From positions 248,001-312,000 of the forward strand of contig JNEU01001144.1 of assembly GCA_000697475.1 (NCBI GenBank): a stretch of 64,000 nucleotides of DNA, given 5' to 3'. The position numbers and the translations under genes were made by a program. Position 1 is the first letter of the stretch. Every line of letters starts with the position of its first letter. This document shows positions 33,357 to 45,239 of the stretch, one piece after another. Below the pieces are notes generated by a model. The model did not search any database. It had not been told where the DNA came from and saw only the letters and a program-made list of their open reading frames with translations. Source of the DNA: Lichtheimia corymbifera B2541. Taxonomy: Eukaryota; Mucoromycota; Mucoromycetes; Mucorales; Lichtheimiaceae.

Positions 33357-34425
33357 ATGACAATCTACTACACGCTCACCTTCGGCATCCTGGTGCTCGA
33401 GGTAAATAGAACAACGGTTGCCATTGTCCTCGCTGACACAGTTTTCGGTTCTAGATGGTTATATTCTGCATCCTTGTGGTAACTCTTGCTCAACTGGTTG
33501 TCATTCCTGCCGCATTGCTAACTGTAACATGCAGCTCCCACTTCCTTCTCACTGGCGTCGAGCTATGCTCAAGTTTGCATCCACTTCTCCTGCTGTAAGC
33601 TAACACAACCTCGTCACCCCAACGCGTACTTAAATATAGCTCGTTGTATTAGGTTGCCAAGGCTATCCATGGTCTGAAGATCATCTTTGCGTGAGTATTA
33701 TAGGCAGTCGCGTAGTGGATTGGTGATGAAGGGCATATGCTGATCCTCACGTTTTTTTGACTAGATTCATCTTTATGCTTTTCATTGGTAAGTTTGCAGT
33801 GGCTGGATCACGGTGGTGCCAATTCTTACGACATGTCCGCTCTTAGACGCTATCAACCGTCTTCAACGTATCGATTCATCCGAAGCCGACAGTGACCGCA
33901 GCATGCACCATGACTACAGCTATGAAGCCAACAACAAGGCGAAAAAGTTCTATGCTCAACGCAATCTCTACCTCACTGGGTTCACTCTTTTCTTGTCTTT
34001 GTGAGTATTTGTGATATATGGGAAGATGAAGAAGTGTTTCTTACACGAGCGCATAGGATTCTCGAACGCACAAGCACTTTGTTGATCCAGGTGCTTAAAC
34101 GCGAAGAGGAATTGGATGATTTGAAAAAGCAGGTACGTGTGCTATGAGGTTCTACATGTTGTCTTGTATTCTTATCCATTATTGTTAGACCCAATCCACT
34201 ACCGATGGACAGCAACAACTAATCAACAAGGAGGATAACTACAAGAATGAGATCGCATCATTGAAGGATGAATTGAAGCAATTGAAGCAACAAGAGCGAG
34301 ACTTTGAAACTCTCAAGAAGCAAGTAGCACAACAATCAGCAGAATACAATCGCTTAGCTGATGAGCGAAATGCATTGGAAAATGCGGCATCGGGACAAAA
34401 GGCCGAGGATCGTAAAAACATTTGA
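33357..34425 (+). CDS. BAP31/Yet family ER membrane protein
   Basis: Eight exons: 33357-33401, 33455-33478, 33535-33594, 33653-33690, 33765-33787, 33847-34000, 34057-34132, 34189-34425; 218 residues. Three N-terminal transmembrane helices (MTIYYTLTFGILVLEMVIFCILV; KIIFAFIFMLFI followed by DAINRLQRID; LYLTGFTLFLSLIL), then LERTSTLLIQ and a long C-terminal coiled coil rich in Lys/Glu/Gln. That is the BAP31/Yet1-Yet3 layout; these proteins act at the ER translocon in membrane-protein sorting. Several exons are tiny (24 and 23 nt), each confirmed by phase and by continuity of the second membrane helix. The C-terminus (RKNI) lacks a clear KKXX signal. Confidence 0.88.
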
Positions 34426-34579
34426 TTATGCAACTAGTGGACCATCACATAGTATTCAGATGATATCAATAATAATACATTGTTGCTCGTTCAAAGAAAA
34501 AAAGAGACTATGCTAGAATGGAGGATGGATATGGACATGTGATGAAGATGATGAGGGGGAGTGTGTGGAAAGCATGTTG

Positions 34580-34933
34580 CTAGGCGACGGTTACTGCGGT
34601 ATCCACCTGATATGTGTCGCCGTCCTCATCGGCAAACTCGTCTGGATCGTAAATCACACGAATGATAAGTGAGCAAGAAGGGCAACGAGCAATGTCTTCT
34701 CCATCTCGCAAGTCATCCTAGTTGTTATTTAGCAATGGATACATTCGTACAGGAAGGTGCAAGGACACTCACAATGCTGATTTCAAACTTGTCACCACAA
34801 GGGCAAGGATAAGTGTAGATCTCCTCCTCCTCATTGAACTCCATATCCTCGATCTCAATCTAGTCAACGAATCAGTAGCTGAATAGCAGATTTAATAAAG
34901 CAGAGTACATACCTCGTCGTAGAACGATGTCAT
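34580..34933 (-). CDS. DPH3: DPH3/KTI11, CSL zinc-ribbon protein
   Basis: Three exons: 34933-34913, 34859-34773, 34717-34580; 81 residues, the usual size. The CSL-type domain is complete: [40 protein letters not shown]; four Cys ligate iron or zinc. Dph3 is the electron donor for the first step of diphthamide synthesis on eEF2 and, as Kti11, is needed for Elongator function in wobble-uridine modification. The C-terminus is acidic. Convergent with the BAP31-like gene (154 bp apart). Confidence 0.95.
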
Positions 34934-36384
34934 TGTGTGTGAAAACTGAAAGGAAAAGGAGAACTCGATGTCTTTGGTTGTTGCAGAGGTCAAAAATCTC
35001 AGATGAAATCCCAGAAACAAGAGCTCGTTTCATGCATGGATCACATGACCAAGGGATTGACGATAGGTTCCATATTCCCATTGAGCAGAGCAAGCTTCCA
35101 TCTATTCAACATGCTCATTACTTAATAGAATTAGTTGATTTATTATCCGAGCTGCATCTTGTTCGTTAGCATTCATCATAACTAATATGGGTGCATGGAA
35201 AAGAAACCTACTATCCAACCCATTGTCATAATATTGATCAGTTGGTTGATCCTCATTTACCAAGACACGTTCTCGGATTACATAGCGCGTCGTTGCGTAG
35301 AGCAATTTGCTTGGCTACACAACAAACTTGATGGTAAATGAGACTTGGCATATACAACATCATAGTGCCAGCAAGCAGCAGATCAGCCAAGCAAGTATCA
35401 CTTGCATCATGTTGTGTGTTCCGACCAAGCTCATATAATGTCCTTGGCTGAAAGGCAAGTATTAACATCTGCTCTTTTCTTTATTGCTCAAAAATGGATA
35501 TGTAGTATAGTGCTTTTGCCCAGTCATTGTTGCCATGCGGAAAGGTAGTTCCATCAAGCGAGACATTAACCACTATCATCATCATATATGAATCCATCAA
35601 CCATTACTGACTAATGTCGCCGTCCTCTATACATACTCTTTTCAAGGTAGTCCATTGTTGCCTTTCCAAGGAGTTAGTGTTTTCACATGATTATTTTAAA
35701 GGTGTTTGTCATTGGAGCAGCTTTGGTTGTGCTACATGATATGCGGGACAATGGCAGTATATTGCGGGGTCTTCATCCTGCAATTCATATGAATATCTCA
35801 AAAGATGTCACAATAATAGGCTTGCTTGGTAGCACCATTTGTTTATCCAATAAACTACGCATGTCTTGTTGACCTCATCACTTTTTAGCTTTATTAGGTG
35901 TGGACGCATGTCCCATAAATGATAGGCCTAAGGTCAAAGTAAATTTTAGGTTGATTAATTGCCCGTGCCGAATCCTCACATGAAATTGCTGAGCTATTCT
36001 TGCATCCATCCACAACCACGATGTTATTACCTGGTAGGTGTTTGGTTCCAATCATGATGGTGCCTTGGGAAATTACCCATCATACAACCATATGAGCGCT
36101 GCGATGGATTTCTTGGCTTGGTTTATAATGAAAGCGGATGAATGACATGACCTGGAAAATATTTGACAGCTTCTTAGCGCGAAATTCACGTTGCACAATG
36201 AACTTGGATATTGAAATTAAACCCCGTGGAGTATATACATACCCAGCCCACTATTACGCCATCATTCGTATACTCGATAATAGTTTAGAGAAAAGCAAAA
36301 CAAGCAGATTGTATTCAATTGAGACTATACTACAACAGGATGAACAGGGCTAAAGATGGTGGGTAACGTTTACAAATAAGGTAC
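34934..36384. other. intergenic, about 1.45 kb
   Basis: Upstream of DPH3 and downstream of the START gene. No protein signature in either strand, no RNA gene. AT-rich compared with the coding regions. Confidence 0.55.
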
Positions 36385-37387
36385 TTAAGCCTTGGAGATC
36401 TTGACGGTGGTAGGGCCGTCAATCTTGACAACAACGATCTTGTTGTTATTGTCGGTATCAACGATCTCGTGGGGAACAGAGACCTTGACACCGTTGGGAT
36501 ACATTTGAGAGGAAACGCGCCATCGGCAAACGCCATCGCTACCTTCGACGGTTGCAGTGAATTCACGCTTGGCATGGTTAAAGTCTTCAGACTTGTAGAC
36601 AACGTTGGCAGCTTCCACAGTGATAGGTGGGAAGCCATAGCTGCGTGCATAGTCAACAACCTTGCCAGCACACAAAGGAACCTGCAATTGAATGTTCTTG
36701 AGGAAGGATGATGGGATGCTACCGGCCATGTCCACTTGGGTGATATAGGTGATACCAATGCCACCTTCAACCTTGTACACCTTCCAGCCCTATAGTATAC
36801 ATGATAAGTAAACCTGACGATCGAATGAAGATAATGGGTATTATTGGATACTTACGGAAATCAAAAGGGTGCCTCTGACACAACCGGAAACAGGGGGAGC
36901 AATAGGGTCCTCAACAGAAGACATGGAAACATAGCACACGTCTTCATCGAAATCGCGAAGGGCAACACCGACGAAATCACGGGGGCTAACAGGCCAGGGG
37001 GCCTTGAGCTTGACCCAGAAAAGAGATTCAAGATGGGTAAACATTTCCTTGACTTCAGAGACCTCATATTTCTCATCCCCTATTATTACCGTCATTAATA
37101 CGTCAGGACAACATCTAAGACAACGGTGAAAAATACTTACAAATCTTACGGCAACCAGGGTTAGTGGCAACGGTTGCGACATCACGAGGAGTGTATTTAT
37201 CGGTTTTGAGGATTGCATCACCACGCACAATGTTAAGGCCATTGGATTCAGGCTTGATGTACAACTTGACACCATCCTTTTCTTGGGAGAAATTCCAGCC
37301 ATCCAAGGTGTTTGAAAGCTCCTTGAGGTAATCAAGAGCCTTGCGTGAGGCAGCAGTGTGGCGGTTGTTGGATTCGATGACGACCAT
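36385..37387 (-). CDS. START-domain lipid-binding protein
   Basis: Three exons: 37387-37141, 37079-36856, 36789-36385; 291 residues. Most of the protein is one START-like domain: GWNFSQEKDGVKLYIKPE, the hallmark WD after the first intron (RKIWDEKYEV), VALRDFDEDVCYVSMSSV, GCVRGTLLIS, then TYITQVDMAGSIPSSFLKN, the last amphipathic helix lid. START domains bind sterols, phospholipids or ceramide in a hydrophobic cavity. The ligand cannot be read from sequence. No signal or membrane anchor, so probably cytosolic. The first intron uses the second donor (GTAAGTATT, 37140) because only this restores the conserved Trp-Asp. Confidence 0.88.
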
Positions 37388-38384
37388 TGTTATGAAAGAA
37401 ACAAGTGAAAGAGATAGTAAACAATCTTCCCCGCATGGATCTGCCGTGCTTTATAGTTTGCATGCAGCAATGACATCCGATGGCTGTGTAACTATTTGTA
37501 CGACAGCATGTGAAAGATGCAACTCATGTGAAAAACAATCAGCTCTTTTTGTTTTGAAAAAGTGGAGGACGATTTTCCTTTTATGAAGTGGAACCACATT
37601 CTACCCCGCATCCATTGCGATCACTGATGATGCTTTATCGATCAGGCAGGATCCATCATTAACATGGCTCGTTGATCAAAAAGCATCTAATAATAGCCAG
37701 GCGCAAACAAATGATCTTAAGCATCGATACCATAGACAGCATGCATTTACTTGATACGTGTAGTGAGCCGTATTACACAAGCTGCATCATCATCATATAT
37801 ATATGAGAGGTGTCCGTGCAGCAGCCCGGGGTAAAGGAGAATAGGTAATACAAAAATACTCTAAAGTCAATGAACATCAGGAAGCGCGACAATGCGTGAA
37901 TAGGTCGGATGTCACAATAATTTAATTAGACGGTATTATAAAGGGATCTCGAGGTGGTGGTGGTAAGCTATATATCAAACCAAGATGGTGGGGGGGGTGA
38001 TTGTAATCATGGTAGTTGCTATATACCAACAACGTGTGTATTAATATGATCGGACCTTATCTCCACACTTCTTTGCCATGTCAACCTGGTTGGCACGTGT
38101 GCCGCAAATTATCCAGCCAACTTACATAAGCATATCGTCTGCTCTTGAGGAAGATGTACACACCATTTTATTCACTCGTTTACTGGGCAAGGTAGGGGAA
38201 GGAGGGAATATGGATGATATAGAGATATGTACAAGAAGAATGATGATGGGGTTGGATATGCTGTGAGTGATAGTAAACGTCAATGAAACGAACAACTGCA
38301 GTTTCCTCCTCTTCAAATCATCCCTCGTTGCTTAAAATCCGGATTCGATATGTATGGGTTGTTGTTGTTGTTGTTGCTGTTAAT
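37388..38384. other. intergenic, 997 bp
   Basis: Upstream of the START gene and 3' of the velvet gene. Contains a poly-G run near 37990 and short AT repeats near 37795. No gene supported. Confidence 0.55.
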
Positions 38385-39227
38385 CTAACCATGGGGTGAC
38401 TGTTGGGAATGAGATGGGTTGCTATGGTCGTCTCTATCGGATGAGACCAATGCCGAGATGGCGGTGACACTCCTTCTGCTGTGTTGATGGCGTTGATATT
38501 CTTCACTGCCTCGATCATCCATGTCATCGTCGTCGTCGTTTTGAGGATCTCCGAAAACATCATCTGAGGAACGTTTCAACCTTGGACCTTTACGTACTGA
38601 GATTTTGATACCTTGGCGAGAGAAGCATAATGACAAAGGGGTGGATCCTATGATGATGATGATGATAAAAAGGAGGAATCAGCAATTGATGTTTTACATG
38701 GGATGATGATGATGATGATTCTTGCCTGTCATTCCAGGGAAATGTTTTGCGGGATATACATTAAAGGTGTCTGAAAAAGTCTCTGTCAAAACCTGAGTGC
38801 TCATGGTCATTGGGTCTCTATGTATGCATGTCAATGATCGGAAAAACAAGCGGAAAGAGAGGGTTGGATTATTACCCAGCTGAGAGATCAATGAATCGAA
38901 ATCGAAGACAAAAAGTTCCTTCTGTGCGTACGGATAAATCTGGAAAGATGAAAAAGATGCCAAGACGGTCTTCGAGATCAAGTAATTGATGCGCATTAGA
39001 GACGATAGTGCCCAGGAAATTACGAACGGGTGTTGGCTCTTCAAAGGTCATGACGGCTGCGGAACTATTGGGATACGCTGGGTTGATAGAGGCGGGATTG
39101 TAGACGACATTGCGATCCTCTTCATGGTTGGGGGAGAAGAGATCGCATTGCACAATGAAATGAGAGACATTGTCTGTTTCACTAGAGGAGATATTAGCAG
39201 AATATAGTAAAGGAGAGAAAGAGAGGA

Positions 39228-39262
<35 letters not shown>

Positions 39263-39526
39263 TTACCTTACAGGCTCCAGTGAGCCATCCTGTTTTTGAA
39301 TATGTAATTGGACTATGGGCGGTGGGTTGATGGGTCGTTTATCCTTTTCACCGAATCCACAGCATCGTGCTCGAGTAGGATTCTGTACGACAACTTGGAA
39401 GAGGTGTTTGGATGTGAGGATTTTCATGCGTGTGATTATATGCCATCCCATCCTACCTAATCGATATTGAATATTCTGTCTGCTGGGTCGCCTTAGTCCC
39501 AATGGAGGAGGGACGGCTTTGCTCAT
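38385..39526 (-). CDS. velvet-domain transcription factor (VosA/VelB family)
   Basis: Five exons: 39526-39457, 39393-39267, 39181-38876, 38817-38726, 38647-38385; 285 residues. The velvet domain is nearly the whole protein: YRLVVVQNPTRARCCGFGE, KRPINPPPIVQL, NFLGTIVSNAHQLLDLED, GIFFIFPDLSVRTEGTF, then SDTFNVYPAKHFPGMTGSTPLS and a basic end IKISVRKGPRLKR, with an acidic Asp run after it. Velvet proteins are fungal NF-kB-like-fold DNA-binding regulators of development and secondary metabolism. Intron 1 (63 nt) is a multiple of three without stop, so it could be retained; splicing gives the conserved spacing. Intron 4 (38725-38648) begins with GC. Intron 2 holds a GA microsatellite. Confidence 0.9.
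39229..39253. repeat. GA microsatellite inside velvet intron 2
   Basis: About 12 GA units; on the coding strand this is a TC-rich tract in the middle of intron 2 of the velvet gene. Confidence 0.9.
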
Positions 39527-41273
39527 ATGTATTGATTTTTTCCGCCGTCGTCGAGAGGGAGACGCTGGGTGGGTGAATGAGCAAGATGAGCAATGAGGGA
39601 GGGTTGTCAATTTGAATGAGAGGCCATTGCAAGGGTGCAAGCAGGGTTACCCTTTTCTTTCTGAGCAAGACAATAGCTGGCCCCCCAAGTGGGCATAAAT
39701 ATCAGTCTTGAGAGGAAGAGTTTCACAAGAGTGAGGATGCCGTTAATATATTATACGGTGCAAGGGAATCAACACGCGCACGTAACGTAAAACCGATTGG
39801 ATGTAAAGAAGGGAAAAAGTATCAAATAATAAGGTGGATACGGAGTCTTGTTGGAATCGTTTGTGTGTGTGTGTGTGTGTGTGCGTGTGTGTGTGTGCGC
39901 CGATATTGGTGGTAGTTTGGGGTGAGAGGAAACGAGCGAAAGAAAAGCGTACCAGTTATTCGGGACCCAACGACTCGGGATGCAAAAGTAAAAACATGCT
40001 TCAACTCCGTTTTTCTTTCTGTGGTGTTCTGTATTTCCAGATGCATTCGTCATCCCTTTACCCCTATGATGACTGGTAGTACCGAAACAGATCCATGGTA
40101 TCGTGTACATAATAGCGTTTATAATCATCCGCCTTAGTCCGAGCTTTGATTAGGCCTATTGCATAATAAGACATTTCTACATCTTCACGCGTCTTGTCAT
40201 GCACATCATCCAGGGCATGATTCATGTCCGTAGTTGTCATTTGTGTATGGAAATTAGAACCATTCCATGTAAATCAAGTTAGCAATTGACGAACCAACTT
40301 TGAGACTTATTATCAACATAGAAAATAGTGGGCGGTATACGATGTGCGCATATGTCCAATAAGCGAGACAACCAAGGTGTGACAATGGCAATCTCTCCAA
40401 AAACAGCTTAGTTTATGTTACACAGTATCTCAGCAGGCATCGAGATTTTTCCATCTCTCCATGTTGGTTGCCTCCACCGAGTACAGCATTGGCTTTTTAG
40501 ACGTGCTGGCCGTGCATCACGGACAACTCGACATTTTTGTTTTCACATAACATCTTTAAGGTTATGTGATGGCGTTGGTCATCACCCATCTCTGTTTATA
40601 ATCAACTTTTCATTTTCCTGTACCTATTAAACCCTTCCTAAACACACGTAATGATGAATATCCGGGAGCCATATTGTTGATAAACGTTATGTTCATGCGT
40701 CTCAATACCCCAGCATCCCCTACTTAAGCCGACCATCCGATGGCTACTGGTCGGCATTATGTGGATACCAGTTATTGATGATTGCATCATAGTAGTGGCA
40801 AGTTTATTTCTTTGGTTGATAATATGATACGGCTTCTAACACAAAGGATTGACATTGATGTGGTATCAGCCAGCAATATCCACAAGTAGCGATGGTGATA
40901 AAGTGATGACAATGACCTTAAAAGCAGAAAATTGCATGTGCTTTCATTCAGCCAGAGTAAATGAAACATTTCATGATTCAGGCTTCTAGAAGAAGGTTGT
41001 TATGGTGACATCCAAGCATCGGGTAGCTCTACCGATTACGCCAACGCTGATGGCGGCGTTTTGTGGTTGCACAGGGATCATCTTTCAGCTGCATAGTGCA
41101 TGTTCTGCAGTTACCATAAGATGAGAGTTCTCCCCTTTATTCTCTCGCACCATCAGTACCATGTGTGTCTTTGTTGCAGGTGCATCAGTGTTGTGGCTTC
41201 GACAATTAAGGCAAGTGGCAGGGATGATCTCAATCTCCGCAACGTGTCCTGACAGGCAAGGTTTACTTCTTTC
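39527..41273. other. intergenic, about 1.75 kb
   Basis: Divergent spacer between the velvet gene (minus) and the arginyl-tRNA synthetase gene (plus). It contains a GT microsatellite (listed separately). Frames of up to 119 codons run through the repeat and are not credible. Confidence 0.55.
39862..39898. repeat. GT microsatellite
   Basis: TG dinucleotide tract of about 18 units with a single GC interruption near its middle and a GC end. Confidence 0.95.
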
Positions 41274-43286
41274 ATGTCTACTGCAGCGTTACGTTTCAAA
41301 CAAGCTATCGCTAAACAACTCTCGTCTCTGACACAATGCAGCGAACCATTGCTTCTGGATCTCATTCGCGTCCCAAAGAAATCACGCGACGGTCAATTCA
41401 CTCTTTCATTGCCACAATTGGGAGCAGCATTACGACAACAAAGCAACAACAGCAACAGTAGCACTCCCAATGCTGTTCAAGATCCCACTGCTTGGTCAAA
41501 AGAAATCGCAAGCAAGGTATGTTGTTATCCATACCAATAGATCACGTGATGTGCATATAGCTGTTTGCTCATGGATGAATGCAAAAGGATAGTTTATACC
41601 TGATCAAATGATTGCTGATGCCACTGCACAAGGCCCCACACTACAGTTTCGTGTTGCCAATACCGAGTTCATGAAACAAGTCCTGACGCATGTGTACAAT
41701 GAACACTCGACCTATGGATGGGCTCATGCACCACAGCACAACCAGACAGTCGTCATCGATTACAGCTCTCCCAACATTGCAAAGCCCTTCCATGCAGGTC
41801 ACTTGCGAAGCACTATCCTGGGAAACTTTGCCAAGCGAATACACGAGATCATGGGTTATCGGGTGGTTGGTGTCAACTATTTGGGGGATTGGGGAAAGCA
41901 ATACGGTAAGTGATATGACTATTATTGTTTTGGGGAATACGAGCTAAATGGATCCCCGTGATCAGGCCTTTTGGCAGTAGGCTTTGAACGATACGGCGAT
42001 CAAGACAAGCTCATGCATGATCCTATTCATCATTTGTACGAGGTGTATGTCCGGATTAATCAAGAAGCAAAGCATGATCCTACCGTTGATCAACAGGCTA
42101 ACGCATATTTTAAACGCATGGAGCAAGGTATATATATATCTACATTGGGGCGGTTATTTGGCTATCGTATTCTAATAGGATCTATCTTAGGTGATACTGA
42201 TGCACTGGCACTGTGGAGAAGATTACGTGACATGAGCATCGAGTCCTACAAGAGTATTTATGGGCGGCTGGGAGTATCTTTCGAAGTGTATTCTGGCGAA
42301 TCTCAGGTTGAGTCCTATATCCCAAAGGTGAATGCGCTTCTTCGAGAAAAAGGACTTGTGGAGACAACGCAGGACGGAGCCTCTGCAATTGATTTGGAGC
42401 AATACAGTCTTGGCAAAGCGATCGTACAACGAGCGGATGGTACAAGTTTGTACCTGACACGTGACCTTGCATGCTTGATGATGCGACAAGAGCTCTATGG
42501 ATTTGACAAGGCATTGTACGTTGTTGGTAGTGAGCAGCAAGGATATTTTCGCCAAGTATTCAAGCTGGGAGAGATGCTCTTTGGTTTCAAGAATTTGCAA
42601 CACGTGAGCTTTGGCAGGATCCAAGGAATGTCAACGCGTCAGGGCACTGCAGTCTTCTTGGAGGATATTCTCAACACTGCACAAGAGCAGATTCTTCAGT
42701 ACATGGAAAAAGAAAAGTCGCATGTCAAAGATCGGCAAGAGATGACTACAGTTTCAGATCAACTTGGCATATCAGCTATCCTGGTTCAAGATATGAAATC
42801 CAAACGCAACAAGGATTATTCTTTCTCATGGGAGAGGATGACGGATGCTAAAGGTGACACGGGTGTCTTTTTACAATATGCTCATGCAAGAGCCTGCGGG
42901 TAACTATTTAAGGTGAAGCAGGAAAAGGAAAGCAAGATATCTAATTATCTCGTCATCTATATAGAATTGAGCGCAATGCCGATGCAGCTGTGATACCAAC
43001 GCCTGATTTTGGGCTTTTGAAGGAACCAGAAGCGCTTGATTTGGCACAGCTGATTTCACAGTTCCCAGAGATGGTCGAAAGCTCTTTCAACTCGCTGGAA
43101 CCTTGTACCATTGTCAACTATTTATTCAAGCTATCACACGCCACAAGTGCAGCAACACAAGTGTTATGGGTAAAGGGCCAGGAACCAGAGTTAGCTGCTG
43201 CTCGAATGCTACTATTTTGGGCTGCAAGAACCACATTGTTCAATGGATTATCTTTACTGGGTATCAAACCAATAGAACGCATGTAG
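41274..43286 (+). CDS. arginyl-tRNA synthetase
   Basis: Five exons: 41274-41516, 41593-41905, 41966-42127, 42191-42899, 42965-43286; 582 residues. Class I synthetase of the Arg type: a short Add-1-like N-terminus, the HIGH-type motif in [54 protein letters not shown], the KMSKS-equivalent GMSTRQG, and a DALR anticodon-binding C-terminus ending [10 protein letters not shown], the family's typical end. It attaches arginine to tRNA-Arg. There is no strong mitochondrial presequence, though the N-terminus ([12 protein letters not shown]) is mildly amphipathic, so cytosolic, mitochondrial or dual location is open. Length is close to yeast Rrs1 (607). Confidence 0.95.
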
Positions 43287-44209
43287 AGACCCACCCCATG
43301 TTCCTTTGTATAGCTCCTCTACTAATAATAAAGAGTGAAGGATGGGTGACCTAAAAGATGTGATCCACGTGTGTACATGTTTTGTCAAGCAATGCACATT
43401 TACGTTCTGGAACAGCACCACGCTTTGTATTTGTATATCGCCTTTCTACGCCCAATCAATAAAAGGAAACAACAGCTGACGCGCTGATTTGCATTGTTGG
43501 ATCGCTGGGCGTCATTGTGTAACTGGTTTACCTCGTCATGTCGTTGCACAATGCTCTGTTGCTATGCTCTGATCATGCGTCAAACTTTGATCCGTTGCCT
43601 TGGAAATGATCAAGATGCAGTGTGCGTGTGATGGCTGCCGACAATCTCCCGTTTCCAAAGCAACCTGATCTTTGATGATGACATGGAAGAAACAAAAACT
43701 ATATGCGGGAGAATTGAGGTCCCAGGTTGTTGTTGTTATTGCTACTTTGCGTGATCATCGCTTTTTGATTCCCACGAACAGACAAATTGGGTTCTTTTTT
43801 AACTTGGAGCCTGTCAAATTCCTTTCATCCGACAATATGACGGATCATTCAAACAACAGTGTTTAAGCTAATTGGATGTTGATGAATAATGGTAACCTAT
43901 TGCTTTCTGTAAAAGAAGGAGCATGCACCAGGGGACCATATCTCTCTTTGTGTGCAAGTTTTCATTTCCTCCCACGGAAAAAGTCATGCATCAAGTGAGA
44001 GCTTCCACTTGATTCGTTAGTTTATTGGTAGCATGAAATGGTGCATAACGTTGACGATAACACGCAATTTTATTACTCTGGGGTTGTAGATAATTTGTAA
44101 AGGTAAGCACAGTGGCACATTGATAAAAGAAAAAAAGGCAATTATAGGGGGAAGATATCATGAATGGTAGCTAAGATATGGGGTTAGAAGCAGTTAAAAG
44201 ATAGGCATT
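43287..44209. other. intergenic, 923 bp
   Basis: Between convergent genes (ArgRS plus, low-complexity protein minus). No gene, RNA or repeat recognised. Confidence 0.55.
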
Positions 44210-45239
44210 TCAAGCGGTTGCTTGCACAGTGGGTGTGGTAGCAGTAGCTGCAGCAGCAGGGTGTGATTGAGCAGCAGGGGTTTCATCTTGATGGGTGGAT
44301 GATGATGAAGATCCCGAGGATGTGGTTGACTTCTTTTTGCCTTTGGGAAGGGATCGCAAAATTTGAGTGAGACGTCGACCAAGTTGAGCACCACTTCCGG
44401 TAGCCTTTGGTTCTTCGTCAGGTTTGGGCTCTAAGAAAAAGGTCCAATGTTAAGTTTATGCATGCATTGACCCTGAGCCGATTCATTTGTTTGTCACGCT
44501 TCGCCATTATCACCACATCCTTTCCCATACCAGCAGCTGATGTTTCGGTTGCATCTGTTGTCGTAGGTGCTGTCTCTTCCTTTTTCGTAAAGAAGCGATT
44601 GATCAATGGGTTACGTTTCATCTGATCTACCATCGAGTCCTTGGTAGGAGATGAAGGGGCAGCACCAGCAGCAGCTGCTGATGTGTCTTCAACAGCAGGT
44701 GAAGCAGCTATTTGCATTTATGTTAGTGAGAGCTGTCAAGCATAACAAGCTTATCAAAGTACCATGTTCTTCACTAGGATGTTCATTTTGGGCTTGTTCC
44801 TGAGCTGGGGTCTACACGCGCATACGTATTAAATCTTAACATTCAAAGATTACATCTTGTTCTCACTTACCTTGCTGCGATGGAAGAAATTTTCAAAGTT
44901 TTCAACCAGACGTGATCGTCGCTTTTCGGCACCATCCGATGTAGTAGTGGTGGTGGTGGCTTCGGTTGTTGGATTGGCAGCAGCAGCAGCAGCAGGTTCA
45001 TCCGATGTACCAGTATTTTCAGTGGTGGTAGCAGGTTCAGATGACTTGGCATGATGAGTGGAGTCTGTAGGCGAGGAAACCTTGTCAGCAGCTTGAGAGA
45101 TTGACTTTTTAGCCTTGTTGATCAACACCGAAAGACGACGCGTTGCAGGAGAAGTAGAAGGAGATGGCTTGGTGCCTTCAGTAGTGTTCTCTTCTGGAAC
45201 TTGGGGAACGGGCTTATCAGTATTTTCCTGAGCGGACAT
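44210..45239 (-). CDS. low-complexity protein with repeated basic amphipathic segments
   Basis: Four exons: 45239-44871, 44811-44763, 44707-44531, 44430-44210; 271 residues. Mostly Ala/Thr/Ser/Glu/Pro-rich and disordered. Four short basic-hydrophobic segments stand out: RRLSVLINKAKKSIS, RLVENFENFFHRSK, NPLINRFFTKK and LGRRLTQILRSLPKGKKK; exons 1 (two), 3 and 4 carry them. Such segments could be membrane- or nucleic-acid-binding amphipathic helices. No family recognised. The donor of exon 3 (GTATGG, 44530) was chosen because it is the only phase-1 donor that keeps the last exon in frame; this makes a 100-nt intron. No signal peptide. Confidence 0.7.

Noticed and set aside
39769..40137. Frames of up to 119 codons across the GT microsatellite
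   Set aside because: They include the repeat translated as His-Thr or Val-Cys runs and overlap on opposite strands.
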